A model generated the notes under the pieces. It worked only from the letters and a program-made list of their open reading frames with translations, made no database searches and was not told where the DNA came from. DNA of 64,000 nt, taken from assembly GCA_947396885.1 (NCBI GenBank), contig OX377206.1, forward strand, positions 46,111,631 through 46,175,630, given 5' to 3'. The position numbers were made by a program, and so were the translations under genes. Positions 61,591 through 64,000 of this stretch are shown in pieces; the first letter of the stretch is position 1, and every line of letters starts with the position of its first letter. The DNA is from Heligmosomoides polygyrus polygyrus (taxonomy: Eukaryota > Nematoda > Chromadorea > Rhabditida > Heligmosomidae).

Positions 61591-64000
61591 CTGAGGTAGT
61601 TGATCGACGTCTAGCCCCCCCCCCCTAATCATTACGTAAGTTGGGCGACGTCTAGGGCACGCCTTCTGAATCCCTATGCACCTTGGACGACGTCTAGGGC
61701 ACGCATTCAAAATCCCCGACTCACGAAGGACGACGTCTAGGGTAGCCTTCTGAATGCTGACGCACGTTGAACGACGTCCAGTGTTCGCCTTTTGAATCTC
61801 TACCCACGCTGGGCGACGTCTGCGGCACTTCTTCTGAACCCTGACGTACGTTGAACGAAGTCTAGCTCCCCCTCCTAATTATTACATAAGTTGGACGACA
61901 TCTAGGGCACGCCTTCTGAATGCTGACGCACGTTGAACGACGTCCAGTGTTCGCCTTTTGAATCTCTACCCACCCTGGGCGACGTCTGCGGCACTTCTTC
62001 TGAACCCTGACGTACGTTGAACGACGTCTAGCTCCCCCCTAATCATTACGTAAGTTGGACGACGTCTAGGGCACGCCTTCTGAATGCTGACGCACGTTGA
62101 ACGACGTCCAGTGTTCGCCTTTTGAATCTCTACCCACGTTGGGCGACGTCTGCGGCATTTCTTCTGAACCGTGACATACGTTGAACGACGTCTAGCCCCC
62201 CCCCACCTAATCATTACGTAGGTGGGACGACGTCTAGGGTACGCCTTCTGAATCCCTATGCACCTTGGACGACCTCTAGGGCACGCCTTCTGAATGCTGA
62301 CGCACGTTGAACGACGTCCAGTGTTCGCCTTTTGAATCTCTACCCACGTTGGGCGACGTCTGCGGCATTTCTTCTGAACCGTGACATACGTTGAACGACG
62401 TCTAGCCCCCCCCCCCCCCACATAATCATTACGTAGGTGGGACGACGTCCAGGGCACGCATTCAAAATGCTGACTCACGAAGGACGACGTCTAGGGCACG
62501 CCTTCTGAATGCTGACGCACGTTGAACGACGTGCAGTGTTCGCCTTTTTAATCTCTACCCACGTTGGGCGACGTCTGCGGCACTTCTTCTGAACCGTGAC
62601 GTACATTGAACGACGTCTAGCCCCCCCCCCACCTAATCATTACGTAGGTGGGACGACGTCTAGGGCACGCCTTCTGAATCCCTATGCACCTTGGACGACG
62701 TCTAGGGCACGCCTTCTGAATGCTGACGCACGTTGAACGACGTCCAGTGTTCGCCTTTTGAATCTCTACCCACGTTGGGCGACGTCTGCGGCATTTCTTC
62801 TGAACCGTGACATACGTTGAACGACGTCTAGCCCCCCCCCCCACCTAATCATTACGTAGGTGGGACGACGTCTAGGGTACGCCTTCTGAATCCCAATGCA
62901 CCTTGGACGACGTCTAGGGCACGCCTTCTAAATGCTGACGCACGTTGAACGACGTCCAGTGTTCGCCTTTTGAATCTCTACCCACGTTGGGCGACGTCTG
63001 CGGCATTTCTTCTGAACCGTGACATACGTTGAACGACGTCTAGCTCCCCCCCCCCTAATCATCACGTAAGTTGGACGACGTCTAGGGCACGCCTTCTGAA
63101 TCCCTATGCACCTTGGACGACGTCTAGGGCACGCATTCAAAATCCCCGACTCACGAAGGACGACGTCTAGGGTAGCCTTCTGAATGCTGACGCACGTTGA
63201 ACGACGTCCAGTGTTCGCCTTTTGAATCTCTACCCAAGTTGGGCGACGTCTGCGGCACTTCTTCTGAACCTGAGGTAGTTGAACGACGTCTACCCCCCCC
63301 CCTAATCATTACGTAAGTTGGACGACGTCTAGGGCACGCCTTCTGAATCCCTATGCACCTTGGACGACGTCTAGGGCACGCATTCAAAATCTCCGACTCA
63401 CGAAGGACGACGTCTGCGGCACTTCTTCTGAACCCTGACGTACGTTGAACGACGTCTAGCTCCCCCCCCCCCCTAATCATTAGGTAAGTTGGACGACGTC
63501 TAGGGCACGCCTTCTGAATCCCTATGCACCTTGGACGACGTCTAGGGCACGCATTCAAAATCCCCGACTCACGAAGGACGACGTCTAGGGTAGCCTTCTG
63601 AATGCTGACGCACGTTGAACGACGTCCAGTGTTCGCCTTTTGAATCTCTACCCACGTTGGGCGACGTCTGCGGCACTTCTTCTGAACCTGAGGTAGTTGA
63701 ACGACGTCTAGCCCCCCCCCTAATCATTAGGTAAGTTGGACGACGTCTAGGGCACACCTTCTGAATCCCTATGCACCTTGGACGACGTCTAGGGCACGCA
63801 TTCAAAATCTCGACTCACGAAGGACGACGTCTGCGGCACTTCTTCTGAACCCTGACGTACGTTGAACGACGTCTAGCTCCCCCTCCTAATTATTACATAA
63901 GTTGGACGACATCTAGGGCACGCCTTCTGAATGCTGACGCACATTGAAAGACGTCCAGTGTTCGCCTTTCGAATCTCTACCCACGTTGGGCGACGTCTGC
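61591..64000 (+). repeat. 2.60-kb super-repeat, copy 3 of 3 (cut by window end)
   Basis: Offset 2599 bp from copy 2 at TAAGTTGGGC (61637). Follows copy 2 to about 63610, then has GTTGAACGACG where copies 1 and 2 have TAGAACCACG. Private changes: GTTGATCGACG (61602), CGAAGTCTAG (61857), ACCCAAGTTGGG (63234) and AATCATTAGG (63476). The array continues past the window. Confidence 0.85.

Larger units (their letters stand above)
1..64000 (+). repeat. Satellite array of ~42-bp monomers in nested higher-order repeats
   Basis: The whole window is made of head-to-tail monomers of about 42 bp, each opening with TTGRACGACGTC or a close variant. Monomers sort into seven types (A-G) by their middle and 3' half. 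They are grouped into HORs of four to six monomers closed by the C-run type E, and these are grouped again into super-repeats of about 0.6-2.9 kb. I saw no inverted monomer, no unique spacer and no other element. Both window edges lie inside the array, so its true length is unknown. Eukaryotic satellite DNA is the natural class. Location on the chromosome and host species cannot be told from the sequence. Confidence 0.97.

Noticed and set aside
1..64000. CRISPR array (regular direct repeats)
   Set aside because: There are no unique spacers between repeats; monomers abut each other, and no cas-like gene is present.
1..64000. CENP-B box in the monomer (TTCG...A..CGGG pattern)
   Set aside because: TTCGCC in type C is not followed by the required A and CGGG at the right spacing, so no match.
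1..64000. Telomeric repeat or rDNA spacer
   Set aside because: No TTAGGG-, TTAGG- or TTTAGGG-type tandem arrays, and no rRNA-like sequence anywhere.
1..64000. Transposon insertions, terminal inverted repeats or target-site duplications
   Set aside because: No interruption of the monomer series and no non-satellite segment. Repeated junctions are explained by HOR exchange.

Overview
The window is a single uninterrupted tandem-repeat (satellite) array. I find no unique sequence, gene, RNA gene, transposon or array edge in the 64 kb. A block of this size with several nested repeat levels points to eukaryotic heterochromatin (centromeric, pericentromeric or subtelomeric). I cannot name the species, and I recognise no published satellite family in it. 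The base composition is mildly GC-rich (56% in one hand-counted 213-bp repeat) and CpG is not depleted.

Level 1 is a monomer of about 42 bp. I sort monomers into seven related types, all sharing a GACGTC core near the start and mostly a CTTCTGAA-like middle. A ends CCCTATGCACC. B ends GCTGACGCACG. C carries CCAGTGTTCGCC. D carries TGCGGCA. E has its middle replaced by a C run followed by an AT-rich TAATCATTACGTAAG. F carries GCATTCAAAA. G begins AAGGACG. Level 2 is a higher-order repeat (HOR) ending in E: B-C-D-E and A-C-D-E (about 165-168 bp), A-B-C-D-E (about 205-213 bp) and A-F-G-C-D-E (about 250 bp). Level 3 is a super-repeat of about 0.6 to 2.9 kb built from a particular series of HORs. 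All monomers run in the same direction.

Layout: 1-9.3 kb holds super-repeats of 2.0-2.9 kb. 8.7-10.6 kb holds three copies of a 628-bp unit. 10.56-16.18 kb is a 2.81-kb tandem duplication. 18.2-29.4 kb is a subfamily marked by a special E unit (CTCACTCCTATTCATTAAG). Within it, 25.6-28.4 kb has an unusual cluster of private small indels. 29.4-38 kb returns to types like those of 1-9 kb and includes a 1.6-kb duplication at 34.9-37.9 kb. 38.9-64 kb is a younger-looking run of 2.1-2.7 kb super-repeats, with markers found only there.

Many open reading frames exist, on the minus strand especially. They arise because 42 bp is exactly 14 codons and the monomers contain few stops. They encode a monotonous Arg-rich 14-residue repeat that breaks whenever a C run changes length, so I call none of them a gene. 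The biology here is that of the satellite: how it grows, homogenises and mutates, and what its phased palindromes and C/G runs might bind or fold into.
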